The notes below the pieces were generated by a model. The model ran no database searches, was not told the origin of the DNA, and was given only the letters and a program-made list of their open reading frames with translations. Both the position numbers and the translations under genes were made by a program. Shown here piece by piece: positions 1-7,324 of a stretch of DNA of 17,312 bases. The stretch comes from JANYCG01 sp031418395 (GTDB lineage Bacteria; Pseudomonadota; Gammaproteobacteria; Burkholderiales; Burkholderiaceae_C): positions 1-17,312 of the forward strand of contig JANOXL010000125.1 of the NCBI GenBank assembly GCA_031418395.1, read 5' to 3'. Position 1 is the first letter of the stretch; the number at the start of each line of letters is the position of its first letter.

Positions 1-374
1 CCAGCGGCAACAACCGGCTCGATACGCTGAGCAATGTCGTCGAGACCGGCCGCATCGGACTGCTCTTTATGGTGCCGGGCGTGGACGAGACACTTCGGGT
101 CAATGGCCGCGCTATGGTGTCGCTCAAAACCGAGCACCTGAACTGGTTCGCAGCGCAGAAAAAACCGCCGACAGCAGTCATCGCGGTCACGGTGGAGGCG
201 GCCTATCTGCACTGCGCCAAAGCCTTCATGCGCTCACGCCTGTGGGATGCAGCGATGCAGGTCAAACGTGAGGCCTTGCCATCGATGGGCGAGATGATGC
301 GCGATCAAACCGGGCTGAACATCCCGGCAGAAACGCAGGAACAGATGCTGGAGCGCTATCGCCAGTCCATGTAA
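1..374 (+). CDS. Pyridoxamine 5'-phosphate oxidase family protein (FMN-binding split barrel), 5' partial
   Basis: The reading frame is open from the left edge (codons begin at position 3) to TAA at 372-374, so the gene starts outside the window. The visible part begins SGNNRLDTLSNVVE and continues GRIGLLFMVPGVDETLRVNGRA. This is characteristic of the PPOX-family flavoproteins of the MSMEG_1061 type: a 'GNNRLDTL' segment, then the 'G(L/I)LF...PG..ETLRVNGRA' strand of the split barrel. The C-terminal half has the usual helix with a conserved Cys (YLHCAKAFMRSRLW). Members bind FMN or a related deazaflavin and are presumed cytosolic oxidoreductases; the substrate cannot be read from the sequence. 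The downstream gene is convergent, with only 12 bases between the stops. The internal ATG at 69 is not the start, because strong family sequence lies upstream of it. Confidence 0.85.
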   Translation, partial: SGNNRLDTLSNVVETGRIGLLFMVPGVDETLRVNGRAMVSLKTEHLNWFAAQKKPPTAVIAVTVEAAYLHCAKAFMRSRLWDAAMQVKREALPSMGEMMRDQTGLNIPAETQEQMLERYRQSM

Positions 375-386
375 ATCGCTTGCGCC

Positions 387-800
387 TCAAAAGCCGCGCC
401 GGTGTTCGACCAGCAGGCATTTGTTTTGTACGACCCAGAGGCCTGCGGCGCGGGCTTTTTCTGCCGAAACCGCGTGTTCGATGCCCAGTTGCAGCCACAA
501 ACCCTTGGCGCCAATTGCAATGGCCTCTTCTGCCACCGGTGGCACATCTTCACTGCGCCGAAATACATCAACCAAATCAATGCGTTCAGCTTTCGCGGCT
601 TCGCTCAGGCTGGGGTAAACCTTCTCGCCAAGAATCTCGCCCACCTTGGCTGCCGGGTTCACAGGAATAATGCGCCAGCCCTGGCGCTGCATGTATTCGG
701 CCACTTCGTAACTATCGCGTTGCGGGTTCGGCGAGAGACCCACTACAGCCACCGTGCGGTGGTGCTTCAGGATGTGGGCAATGGCGTCAGTTTGGGTCAT
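387..800 (-). CDS. CoA-binding domain protein (YccU-like)
   Basis: A 137-residue protein made almost entirely of one CoA-binding Rossmann domain. The N-terminal strand-loop reads VAVVGLSPNPQRDSYEVAEY (around residues 17-36), the signature of the YccU/CoA_binding_2 family. It is followed by the second strand GWRIIPVNPAA and by IDLVDVFRRSEDVPPVAEEA, then GAKGLWLQLGIEHAVSAEKA and the terminal VVQNKCLLVEHRR. The family is related to the N-terminal part of succinyl-CoA synthetase alpha and binds CoA, but most members have no assigned reaction. Length is normal and the start is the ATG at 800; no strong ribosome-binding site precedes it. It lies 33 bases downstream of the redoxin gene on the same strand and is probably the last gene of that transcription unit. 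Confidence 0.9.
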   Translation of the reverse strand: MTQTDAIAHILKHHRTVAVVGLSPNPQRDSYEVAEYMQRQGWRIIPVNPAAKVGEILGEKVYPSLSEAAKAERIDLVDVFRRSEDVPPVAEEAIAIGAKGLWLQLGIEHAVSAEKARAAGLWVVQNKCLLVEHRRGF

Positions 801-833
801 CGATGCGCGTCGTCAAAGTGCGGTGGGTTCAGC

Positions 834-1505
834 TCAGGCGGGAGAGCCGCTTTTGTATTTGACAGAGCAACCGTAAGGCGCAGTAACAGGTTTGCTCAGG
901 GCTTTGCCGGCCAAGGCTTCAGTCACACCCAGGCGAACATAGTTGGTGGCGTTTTTGATGCTCTCTGCGCTGGAAGAGGCGTTGCTGTCGATGCCACCCG
1001 CGTAAATCAGCGTGCCTTTGGGGTCCACCATGTACATATGTGGCGTGGTGCGTGCGCCGTAACTCTTGCCGACCGAGCCGCTTTCATCCATCAAGGTGGC
1101 GCTGGGGCTGGCTTTTTGCTGCACCATCCAGCGGCCCAACTGCGCGGGGGCGAGGTAATCCGGGTGCGAATCAGCGGTTGAATTAATGGCCAGCCACACC
1201 ACATTTTTACCCGTCACTTCTTTTTGCAGACCTTGCATGTTGGCAGAGTCATAGTGTTTGCGCACGTAGGGGCAGCCGGGGTTGTTCCACTCCAGCACCA
1301 CGTGTTTGCCCAGGAAATCGCTGAGTTTCACGGTTTTGCCAGCGGTGTCAGTCAACGTGAAATCGGGTGCTTTTTGACCCACGGCAGCTGCGGCCAACGC
1401 GCCGCTGGCCAGCGCCAAGGACAAGATGGGCACGGCAGCCCAGCGGCTTACGGCGCAGGCTGCTCTGGCAGCCCTGACAGCGGTGACAAATGGACGGATT
1501 TTCAT
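834..1505 (-). CDS. Exported redoxin / peroxiredoxin-like (AhpC/TSA, PRX_like1 type) protein
   Basis: A 223-residue protein with an Arg/Lys-rich N-terminus and a hydrophobic stretch ending ALASGALAAAA, read as a Sec signal peptide (about residues 1-40). The mature part begins GQKAPDFTLTDTAGKTVKLSDF, the standard redoxin opening, followed by VVLEWNNPGCPYVRKHYDS carrying the probable peroxidatic or redox-active Cys. Next are the TTPHMYMVDPKGTLIYAGGID strand and cis-Pro region. A second Cys occurs near the C-terminus (APYGCSVKY) and may act as partner or resolving residue. A likely Shine-Dalgarno AAGG lies a few bases before the ATG. It is encoded downstream of dsbD on the same strand with an aldolase gene between, so it may be one of the periplasmic thiol proteins DsbD keeps reduced; that link is inferred from context. 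Electron donor and substrate are unknown. Confidence 0.85.
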   Translation of the reverse strand: MKIRPFVTAVRAARAACAVSRWAAVPILSLALASGALAAAAVGQKAPDFTLTDTAGKTVKLSDFLGKHVVLEWNNPGCPYVRKHYDSANMQGLQKEVTGKNVVWLAINSTADSHPDYLAPAQLGRWMVQQKASPSATLMDESGSVGKSYGARTTPHMYMVDPKGTLIYAGGIDSNASSSAESIKNATNYVRLGVTEALAGKALSKPVTAPYGCSVKYKSGSPA

Positions 1506-1641
1506 AACAGACCTTTCAGCAGTTGAACTCGATCACGCATCAAAACCGCATGCTAATCCTTGCAAGCCGTTTTGTCCTGGCAAGGCCGAAAACCACCCGC
1601 CGGGCGCTGCTGTTATCTCAACAATGCAGCGCGTCACGCTC
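1506..1641. other. Intergenic gap between aldolase and redoxin genes
   Basis: This 136-base gap lies between two minus-strand genes. It holds a 6-bp inverted repeat, CCTTGC at 1558-1563 and GCAAGG at 1580-1585, with a 16-base loop. No run of T follows on the minus strand, so I do not call it a terminator. No convincing promoter was seen, so whether the redoxin gene is read through from upstream is open. Confidence 0.35.
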
Positions 1642-2577
1642 TCAGTCCACCAATGGATCCAGCGCGAAAGCCTTCATCTGTCCACCCAAGCGTTCGTACT
1701 CGTCGTCGCTGAGCGCCACCAGTGGCGCCCGAACGCGCCGCCAACCTGCATGGCCGGTCAGAATCGCCATCACGCCTTTGAAGGTCGGCGTGAGTCCGTA
1801 GCTGCGCAGAATGGTCAGCAACTCCTCGGTGCGCACCATGTCGCGCTGGGCGGTAGGGCCGCTGTGCGCGGCGACCAGGCGGGCGACCAACCTGGGCGTC
1901 ACGTTGGCCACACCACTCACGGCCCCCACGGTGCCCTGGGCCGCCATCACTTGCAAATCGGGCTCATTGCCGACCCACACCTGGATACGTGGCCTATCCG
2001 CGTTGGGCTCTGGTGGCATGAAGGTTTTGGCCAGGCCGAGCGACCACGCGCGCTCGCAGCCGCTGTCTTTGATGCCAATGATGGTTGTTGGGTAACGCTT
2101 CAGCAAGGCTGCGATGACCGGCTGCGACAGGGCGACACCGCTGATTTGGGGGATGTGGTACAGCACCACCCGCAGGCGTTCGTCGGCGACTTTGTCGATC
2201 ACTTGCGCGTAGGCGTCGATGACACCTTGGTCCGGCACGCCTTTGAGAAAAAACGGCGGCAGCAGCAAGACGCCGAAACAGCCCGAATTTACGGCGTGTT
2301 TCGTCAGATCAATGGCATCGGGCAACGCTGCTGCGCTGGTGGAGACCAACATGCGCCCAGCAGGCACACCCGCGGCAATTAGTCCGTCAACCGCTGCAAT
2401 TCGTTCGGCCACGCTGAACGACGGCCCCTCACCTGTGGTGCCAAACGGCGTCACACCGGTGCAGCCTGCGGCGAGAAGATTTTTGCAGTGCGCGGCGAAG
2501 GTGGGGATGTCGATGTCCAGATTGGCCAGCAGCGGTGTGAGCAAGGCGGGCCAAACACCGGAATAGGGGGTCGTCAT
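1642..2577 (-). CDS. Dihydrodipicolinate synthase family protein (DapA/N-acetylneuraminate lyase type aldolase)
   Basis: A class I TIM-barrel aldolase of 311 residues if the ATG at 2577 is used. Family landmarks: GVWPALLTPL at the N-terminus, the phosphate/carboxylate loop GTTGE (residues 46-50), the VVLYHIPQ strand with the catalytic Tyr (140), and IIGIKDSG with the Schiff-base Lys (170). The GVANVTPRLVARLV segment follows. Members condense or cleave pyruvate-like substrates. True DapA makes dihydrodipicolinate for lysine and cell-wall synthesis, but many relatives act in sugar-acid or hydroxyproline catabolism, and nothing here decides between them. An in-frame TTG at 2604 would add nine residues and begin two bases after the dsbD stop; neither start has a strong ribosome-binding site. 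The tight spacing to dsbD suggests cotranscription. Confidence 0.85.
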   Translation of the reverse strand: MTTPYSGVWPALLTPLLANLDIDIPTFAAHCKNLLAAGCTGVTPFGTTGEGPSFSVAERIAAVDGLIAAGVPAGRMLVSTSAAALPDAIDLTKHAVNSGCFGVLLLPPFFLKGVPDQGVIDAYAQVIDKVADERLRVVLYHIPQISGVALSQPVIAALLKRYPTTIIGIKDSGCERAWSLGLAKTFMPPEPNADRPRIQVWVGNEPDLQVMAAQGTVGAVSGVANVTPRLVARLVAAHSGPTAQRDMVRTEELLTILRSYGLTPTFKGVMAILTGHAGWRRVRAPLVALSDDEYERLGGQMKAFALDPLVD

Positions 2578-2606
2578 GGCGGTGGGGACTTTCAAATCAG
2601 GCAAGT

Positions 2607-4802
2607 TTAGAGCTTTGCCAACTCCGCCCGCACATCGGCCACGCTCAGCAGCTCCGACAACAACACGGGTGCCGCCCCTGGTTTGTAGATCACGTAAAGC
2701 GGGACGCCGCTGCGCCCAAGCTGGGCCAGCGCGGCGGTGATGGCAGGGTCACGGCGCGTCCAGTCAGCGCGCAGCAACACCACCTTTTTGGCGTCGAAGT
2801 CGGCCAACACCTGCGCATTGGTCAGCGTGGTTTTTTTGTTGACCTGACAGGTCACACACCAAGCGGCAGTGAAGTCGACAAATACGGGCTGCCCAGCGGC
2901 CAACAATTGGTCCACACGCCCCGGCTCCCAGGCCTGCCAGCGCTCGCTGGTCGCAACAACTTTGCCGCTATCGAGCTGCGTCACAATGTTTTGTCCCAGG
3001 GTGCTGGCCAATACTGCGAAGGCCACGACGGCAACAGAGGCATTGAGCACGCGGCTGCGCCCTTGCAGACCAAGCGCCCACACCACCCAGCTCAGGGCGA
3101 CCAGCAGCAGCAGCAAAGCCCCCGCGCCATCGATGCCGCTTTGTTGCCCCAGCACCCAGACCAGCCACACCACGGTGGCAAACATCGGGAAAGCCATCAG
3201 GCGACGGAAGGTGTCCATCCAGGCGCCCGGCTTGGGCAAGGCCCGCGCCACAGCGGGCACCCAACCCGCGATGGCAAAAGGCAGCGCCATACCCACGCCC
3301 AAAGCCGCAAAAATCAAGAGCGCCTCATGCGCAGGCAGGGCCACCGCCAGACCGAGCGACGCACCCATGAACGGCGCTGTGCAGGGCGAGGCAATCGCCA
3401 CGGCCAGGACGCCGGATAAAAATGCATTGGCGGTGGGATTCTTCACTTGTTTGGAAGCCAGGCTGGATGGCAAAAACATGCCAAACTCAAACACGCCGGC
3501 CAGGTTCAATCCAATCAAAGTGAAGAGCGCCGCCAGCACGGCCACCACAGCGGGCGACTGCAACTGAAAGCCCCAGCCGAGTTGCTCCCCCGCGCTGCGC
3601 AGGGCCAGCATGAGCGCACCCAGCGCCACAAATGACAGCACCACACCCACAGAGTAAGCAGCGGCACTGAGACGGCGACTGCGCGGATCGTCGGTGTTTT
3701 GTGTCAAACCCATGACCTTGATGGCCAGCACCGGGAACACGCAGGGCATCAGGTTCAAAATCAATCCGCCGAGCAGGGCCCCGAGCAAAGCAGCCCATAA
3801 ACCGATGGGCGCAGATGACCCCGATGCCGATACAGGCGCCAATGCGCCCGCAGCATTGGCCTTGAGTGCTGCCTCCAGCTGCGGCGATACAACAGCGGGC
3901 GCGGCCAGGACGGGCCAGCTACCCGCGACTTTTAACTCGGCGCGCAAGGCCTGCCGCCCGCCTGCGGCATCGGTTGCCAACACGATGGGCATGACGGACG
4001 GGCTGTTGCTGCGCTGGCTGGCGAGCGGCACGGTAGCGCGCCAGACGGCGCCCGTCCAGGCCTGCGTCCAGGGAGCGCCGGTTTCAATCACCTCGGGCGT
4101 CTCAGGGAAAAAATCGAGCGTCTTGCCGCGCCACGCGACGGGCAAACCTTGCATTTCAACTTGTAGTGATGCGCCTTGAACCAGCACGCGGCTGTCCGGA
4201 ATGCCGCCCGCTGTGTTGGACACGACGGGTTTGGGTTGCGCCGCAAAAGCGGCTTCAAAGGCCGCTGCGTTCAGCGCCGTGGAGCTTTTCAGCGGAATTT
4301 TCAGCGCAAATTCGCCTTCTTCCGGAATACATTCTTTTTTGCAGACCAGCCAGGCCGCTTTGAGTTTGACCTCAAGCTCGTTGGCCAGGAGTGAGGGTTT
4401 GAAATCATTCGACACCGTGAGCGGCACAGGCAGCAACACCGTGTTTTCATAACCGTAGTTGGCCAGGTTGCCTATCGGAATTTTCTTGGGCGTAGGCCAG
4501 GCAATGTCGCCCGCGCTCACACCTGCGGGGAGCGTCCAGGCCAATGAAGTGGGCTGCCCCGAGTCGCCCGAGTTCTTCCAGTAGGTATGCCACTCGGGTT
4601 GATGGGCCAATTGCAACGCGACCCAAATCGTTTTGCCCGGCCCGGCGCCCTCAGGGGCATGGGCCAGCAACTCGGCGCGCACCTGCGCCGTGGTGACCAC
4701 ACTTTTGGCGCTGGTTTGCGCAGCGGCAGGCAAAACAACAACGCAGATAGCCGCCAAAAATGCAGCGAATAAGCTTCGAAACGTCAAGGTCGGGTGGGTC
4801 AT
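2607..4802 (-). CDS. dsbD: Thiol:disulfide interchange protein DsbD (protein-disulfide reductase)
   Basis: A 731-residue inner-membrane protein that passes electrons from cytosolic thioredoxin to periplasmic thiol proteins. Domains in order: signal peptide (SLFAAFLAAICVVVLPAAAQ, residues ~10-30); periplasmic N-terminal DsbD domain with WHTYWKNSGDSG and a Cys pair in VCKKECIPEEG (~154-163); a multi-helix membrane domain from ~335 with both conserved Cys motifs, NLMPCVFPVLAIK (~350-362) and ASPCTAPFMG (~471-480); and a C-terminal thioredoxin-like domain (~640-731) with AAWCVTCQVNKK. All redox cysteines of the family appear present. The N-terminal domain resembles the longer ScsB-like form found in many proteobacteria. 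An in-frame TTG at 4805 directly precedes the ATG at 4802, which I prefer. It is probably the first gene of the minus-strand unit that includes an exported redoxin. Confidence 0.93.
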   Translation of the reverse strand: MTHPTLTFRSLFAAFLAAICVVVLPAAAQTSAKSVVTTAQVRAELLAHAPEGAGPGKTIWVALQLAHQPEWHTYWKNSGDSGQPTSLAWTLPAGVSAGDIAWPTPKKIPIGNLANYGYENTVLLPVPLTVSNDFKPSLLANELEVKLKAAWLVCKKECIPEEGEFALKIPLKSSTALNAAAFEAAFAAQPKPVVSNTAGGIPDSRVLVQGASLQVEMQGLPVAWRGKTLDFFPETPEVIETGAPWTQAWTGAVWRATVPLASQRSNSPSVMPIVLATDAAGGRQALRAELKVAGSWPVLAAPAVVSPQLEAALKANAAGALAPVSASGSSAPIGLWAALLGALLGGLILNLMPCVFPVLAIKVMGLTQNTDDPRSRRLSAAAYSVGVVLSFVALGALMLALRSAGEQLGWGFQLQSPAVVAVLAALFTLIGLNLAGVFEFGMFLPSSLASKQVKNPTANAFLSGVLAVAIASPCTAPFMGASLGLAVALPAHEALLIFAALGVGMALPFAIAGWVPAVARALPKPGAWMDTFRRLMAFPMFATVVWLVWVLGQQSGIDGAGALLLLLVALSWVVWALGLQGRSRVLNASVAVVAFAVLASTLGQNIVTQLDSGKVVATSERWQAWEPGRVDQLLAAGQPVFVDFTAAWCVTCQVNKKTTLTNAQVLADFDAKKVVLLRADWTRRDPAITAALAQLGRSGVPLYVIYKPGAAPVLLSELLSVADVRAELAKL

Positions 4803-4844
4803 CAATCTGTCAGGTGAAATGCATCGTCATTATCGGAGTCGGGG

Positions 4845-4921
4845 TCGGAACATGTTGTCGGCGCCTTTTGCTAGAAAGTGCGGCTAGAAAGTGCGGCCAG
4901 AACATGCGGCCGGAACATCGC
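4845..4921. repeat. Degenerate 13-bp tandem repeat (four contiguous units plus one separate)
   Basis: Units read from the sequence: GCTAGAAAGTGCG at 4870-4882, the same again at 4883-4895, GCCAGAACATGCG at 4896-4908, and GCCGGAACATCGC at 4909-4921. A related GTCGGAACATGTT stands apart at 4845-4857. The common core is G-C-Y-R-G-A-A-M-R-T-G-C-G. The first two units are identical and the others diverge, as expected for slipped-strand expansion. The array lies 40-120 bases upstream of dsbD. No function is evident. Confidence 0.75.
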
Positions 4922-5097
4922 GCCGAAAACTGTTGAATTGGGTACGTTGGCTATTCTGAGCCGCTTGCGGCAAACAAGTTCCCTGGTTGTCGGATGAGTT
5001 TACTGTTAACTTCCATGTTAATTACAAGTCAATTTTCAACTCCAATAACGAGTTTACGTGGAATTTTGGCCGCTGGGTCTCGTTTTATATGGACAAT

Positions 5098-5118
5098 ATG
5101 CTATTATAAATATAGCAT
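5098..5118. promoter_or_regulatory. AT-rich perfect palindrome upstream of the radical SAM gene
   Basis: ATGCTAT (5098-5104) and its exact reverse complement ATAGCAT (5112-5118) flank a 7-base spacer TATAAAT. It ends 14 bases before the ATG at 5133. It could be an operator, a small hairpin in the leader, or a remnant of a Comamonadaceae repeat whose ends have GCTAT...ATAGC arms. The hexamer TATTAT inside it could also serve as a -10 element. Confidence 0.45.
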
Positions 5119-5132
5119 TCGATAATCCTCCC

Positions 5133-6734
5133 ATGTCAACCGCGCCAAGCACTCTTGCCCTACGGCCCGCCACTTCTGCGCAAATTGTGTTGTGTACGCT
5201 CAACGCCAAATACATCCACGCTTCGCTCGGCCTGCGCTACCTGCTGGCCAACATGGGTGATCTGCGCACTCAGACGCAACTGCGCGAGTTCACGATTGCG
5301 CGCAAGCCACAGGAACTCGTTGACGAGTTGCTGGCCCTGAACCCGCAGGTGATTGGGTTTGGCGTTTACATCTGGAACGTGACGCAAACCTGTGCGCTGG
5401 TGCGCCTGCTCAAGCAGCAGCGGCCAGAGGTCAAAATCGTGCTGGGCGGCCCGGAAGTGAGCCATGAAGTCGATCAGCAAGAGATCGTTCGCCTGGCCGA
5501 CCATGTCATCACCGGTTGGGGCGATGTGAGTTTTCCCAAACTCTGCCGCGCGCTGCTGCACGGCCCGCAACCGCTGATGAAAATCATCGCGGGTGAACAA
5601 CCGCCTCTGGATCAAATTGCACTGCCCTACAGCGACTACTCAGACGCTGATTTGGCGCACCGGGTGCTGTACGTGGAAGCCTCGCGCGGCTGCCCGTTCA
5701 AGTGCGAGTTTTGCCTGAGTTCACTTGACAAAACCGCCTGGGCCTTTGATCTGGAGCGTTTCCTGGTGGAGCTGGACGCGCTCTACCAACGCGGCGCACG
5801 CACCTTCAAGTTTGTGGATCGCACCTTCAACTTGAAGATCGATGCGTCGATTCGCATCTTGCAGTCCTTTCTGAACATGCTCGCGGCATCCGAAGAGAAG
5901 AATAGTCTTTTTGTGCACTTCGAAGTTATCCCGGATCATCTGCCCGATAAACTCAAAGAAAAAATCGCCGAATTCCCTCCGGGCGTGTTGCAGTTTGAGA
6001 TCGGCATCCAGAGTTTCAACGTCGACGTTCAGCAGCGCATTTCGCGCAGGCAAGACAACGCCAAAACCGTGGCAAACATCGCCTGGTTAGTCAAACATTC
6101 GAATGCCCACCTGCATACGGATTTGATCTTCGGCTTGCCGGGCGAAACCTTGCAGAGTTTTGCCGAGGGTTTTGACCGGCTTTATGCCCTCAAGCCGCAT
6201 GAAATCCAGCTCGGCATTTTGAAGCGGCTGCGTGGCACGCCCATCGCGCGGCACACGCGGGAACATGGCATGGTCTATGACGCCGAGCCGCCCTACACGG
6301 TGCAGCAAACCGGCGTTGTCACTGCGAAGGAGATGCAGCGTTTCACCCGGTTGGCGCGTTATTGGGACTTGATCGCCAACTCCGGGCGCTTCTCGCAGAC
6401 GCTGGCCCAACTCATGGACATGAATGCCCACTGCGCCTCACCGTTTCAGGCCTTTCTCGATCTGTCAGATTGGCTGTGGAACAACACACGCACCACGGGC
6501 CATTTAACGCCTGAGGTGTTGGTCGACGCGCTGTTTGATTACCTGACTACGCAGGTGAAAGTCAACCCGGAACTCGCCCGCGAATGGCTGCTTTGCGACT
6601 ACCTCAAGAGCGGCGCCCGGGCCAGCCCGCGTGCTCTCAAAGCGGTGCTGCCGAAACAGCCGCCGCCGATGGCCAAACCAGCGCGCCAATTGGCCACGCG
6701 GCAACAAAGGCACGACACGCCTTCCACCGCCTGA
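5133..6734 (+). CDS. B12-binding domain-containing radical SAM protein (DUF4080 type)
   Basis: A 533-residue protein starting at the ATG at 5133; a GTG at 5058 would add 25 residues with no family similarity. The N-terminal Rossmann-like B12-binding domain (~residues 17-150) begins IVLCTLNAKYIHASLGLRYL and includes GFGVYIWNV and KIVLGGPEVS. The radical SAM core follows with the 4Fe-4S motif EASRGCPFKCEFCLSS, the cluster cysteines being 187, 191 and 194. Next come FKFVDRTFNLK, FEIGIQSFN and HTDLIFGLPGET, all typical of the barrel. The C-terminal ~140 residues fit the DUF4080 extension (YWDLIANSGRF). The family uses S-adenosylmethionine and probably cobalamin, but its substrate is unknown. It stands alone in its unit and is convergent with the Lrp gene, 14 bases apart. 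No purine-rich ribosome-binding site precedes the ATG. Confidence 0.9.
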   Translation: MSTAPSTLALRPATSAQIVLCTLNAKYIHASLGLRYLLANMGDLRTQTQLREFTIARKPQELVDELLALNPQVIGFGVYIWNVTQTCALVRLLKQQRPEVKIVLGGPEVSHEVDQQEIVRLADHVITGWGDVSFPKLCRALLHGPQPLMKIIAGEQPPLDQIALPYSDYSDADLAHRVLYVEASRGCPFKCEFCLSSLDKTAWAFDLERFLVELDALYQRGARTFKFVDRTFNLKIDASIRILQSFLNMLAASEEKNSLFVHFEVIPDHLPDKLKEKIAEFPPGVLQFEIGIQSFNVDVQQRISRRQDNAKTVANIAWLVKHSNAHLHTDLIFGLPGETLQSFAEGFDRLYALKPHEIQLGILKRLRGTPIARHTREHGMVYDAEPPYTVQQTGVVTAKEMQRFTRLARYWDLIANSGRFSQTLAQLMDMNAHCASPFQAFLDLSDWLWNNTRTTGHLTPEVLVDALFDYLTTQVKVNPELAREWLLCDYLKSGARASPRALKAVLPKQPPPMAKPARQLATRQQRHDTPSTA

Positions 6735-6748
6735 GCCATCAGCAGGTT

Positions 6749-7225
6749 TTACTGCCCCGCTTTCGGCAGCGGCAACGCCGTCTTGTACCGCACCTGTTTG
6801 AGCGCAAAACTGGAGCGGATTTTCTCGATCCCTGGAATTGGGCTTAACTGGTTCAAGATGAATTTTTCCAGCGCGCCGATGTCGGCCACGGCGACACGAA
6901 TCAAATAGTCTGAGTCGCCGGTCATCAGGTAACACTCCATCACTTCGTCGTGTTCGGCCACGCGTTTCTCGAACCGGGCCAATGCTTCCTTGCTTTGAGA
7001 TTTCAGGCTGATCGAGATAAACACGTTGAGCCCGAGGCCCAGTTTGCCGGCGTTGGCGATGGCGACATAACGGTCGATCACGCCCGCCTTTTCGAGCGCT
7101 TTCACCCGCGCCAGGCACGGTGAGGGGCTTAAAAAAACGCGCTTGGCGAGTTCGACATTGGACAAAGCGCCGTTTTGTTGCAACTCGTCAAGAATGCGCA
7201 GATCGGTGGCGTCAAGGTCGTTCAT
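6749..7225 (-). CDS. Lrp/AsnC family transcriptional regulator
   Basis: A 158-residue protein with the complete two-domain Lrp layout. An N-terminal winged helix-turn-helix (residues ~1-60) reads LDATDLRILDELQQNGALSNVELAKRVFLSPSPCLARVKALEKAGVI. The C-terminal RAM/effector domain follows, with VMECYLMTGDSDYLIRVAVADIGALEKFI and a terminal strand that closes the fold. Lrp proteins assemble as dimers to octamers and respond to amino acids. The gene is transcribed away from the E1 gene across a 99-base gap, and adjacent divergent Lrp regulators commonly control their neighbour. Together the pair recalls mdeR-mdeB of Pseudomonas putida, where an Lrp-like protein controls methionine and 2-oxobutyrate catabolism. 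That parallel is inference; no methionine gamma-lyase gene is in the window. Confidence 0.92.
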   Translation of the reverse strand: MNDLDATDLRILDELQQNGALSNVELAKRVFLSPSPCLARVKALEKAGVIDRYVAIANAGKLGLGLNVFISISLKSQSKEALARFEKRVAEHDEVMECYLMTGDSDYLIRVAVADIGALEKFILNQLSPIPGIEKIRSSFALKQVRYKTALPLPKAGQ

Positions 7226-7256
7226 GCTTCAAATTGAAAGATATGAGGTATTTTAT

Positions 7257-7270
7257 GCTGTCAATACAGC
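7257..7270. promoter_or_regulatory. Candidate Lrp operator / lrp promoter element
   Basis: In the 99-base divergent gap, GCTGT-CAAT-ACAGC forms a perfect 5-bp-arm inverted repeat. It overlaps a consensus minus-strand -35 hexamer TTGACA (7259-7264, reading toward the Lrp gene). A weak -10 TATCTT follows only about 15 bases on, so the promoter is uncertain. The position would suit autoregulation together with control of the E1 gene. Confidence 0.4.
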
Positions 7271-7324
7271 CATTCCACCCGCTTTCAGCAGCACATTTTG
7301 GCGTGATTTTTGTACAGTGGTGGC

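Larger units (their letters stand above)
4803..5132. other. 330-base spacer between the divergent dsbD and radical SAM genes
   Basis: No coding region is supported here. The left part (about 4845-4921) is GC-rich and consists of degenerate 13-bp repeats, listed separately. The right part (about 4990-5120) is clearly AT-rich and must hold the promoters of both flanking genes. Two near-direct copies of TGTTAAYT occur at about 5004 and 5017, and GAGTTTAC occurs at about 4996 and 5050. A perfect 7-bp-arm palindrome at 5098-5118 lies 14 bases before the radical SAM start. I could not pick a -35/-10 pair with good consensus match for either direction. Confidence 0.5.

Noticed and set aside
1558..1585. 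Rho-independent terminator for the aldolase gene
   Set aside because: The 6-bp arms with a 16-base loop are weak, and no T run follows on the minus strand.
402..2382. Long plus-strand open frames (402-1181 and 1426-2382)
   Set aside because: They lie antisense to well-recognised genes (CoA-binding protein, redoxin, aldolase), and their products are low-complexity His/Arg/Gly-rich shadows of GC-rich codons.
4870..4921. CRISPR array
   Set aside because: The 13-bp units are contiguous with no spacers, and no cas genes are present; they are simple tandem repeats.
6504..7118. 204-residue minus-strand frame across the radical SAM end and the Lrp gene
   Set aside because: It overlaps two recognised genes, and its Arg/Gly-rich product has no family features.
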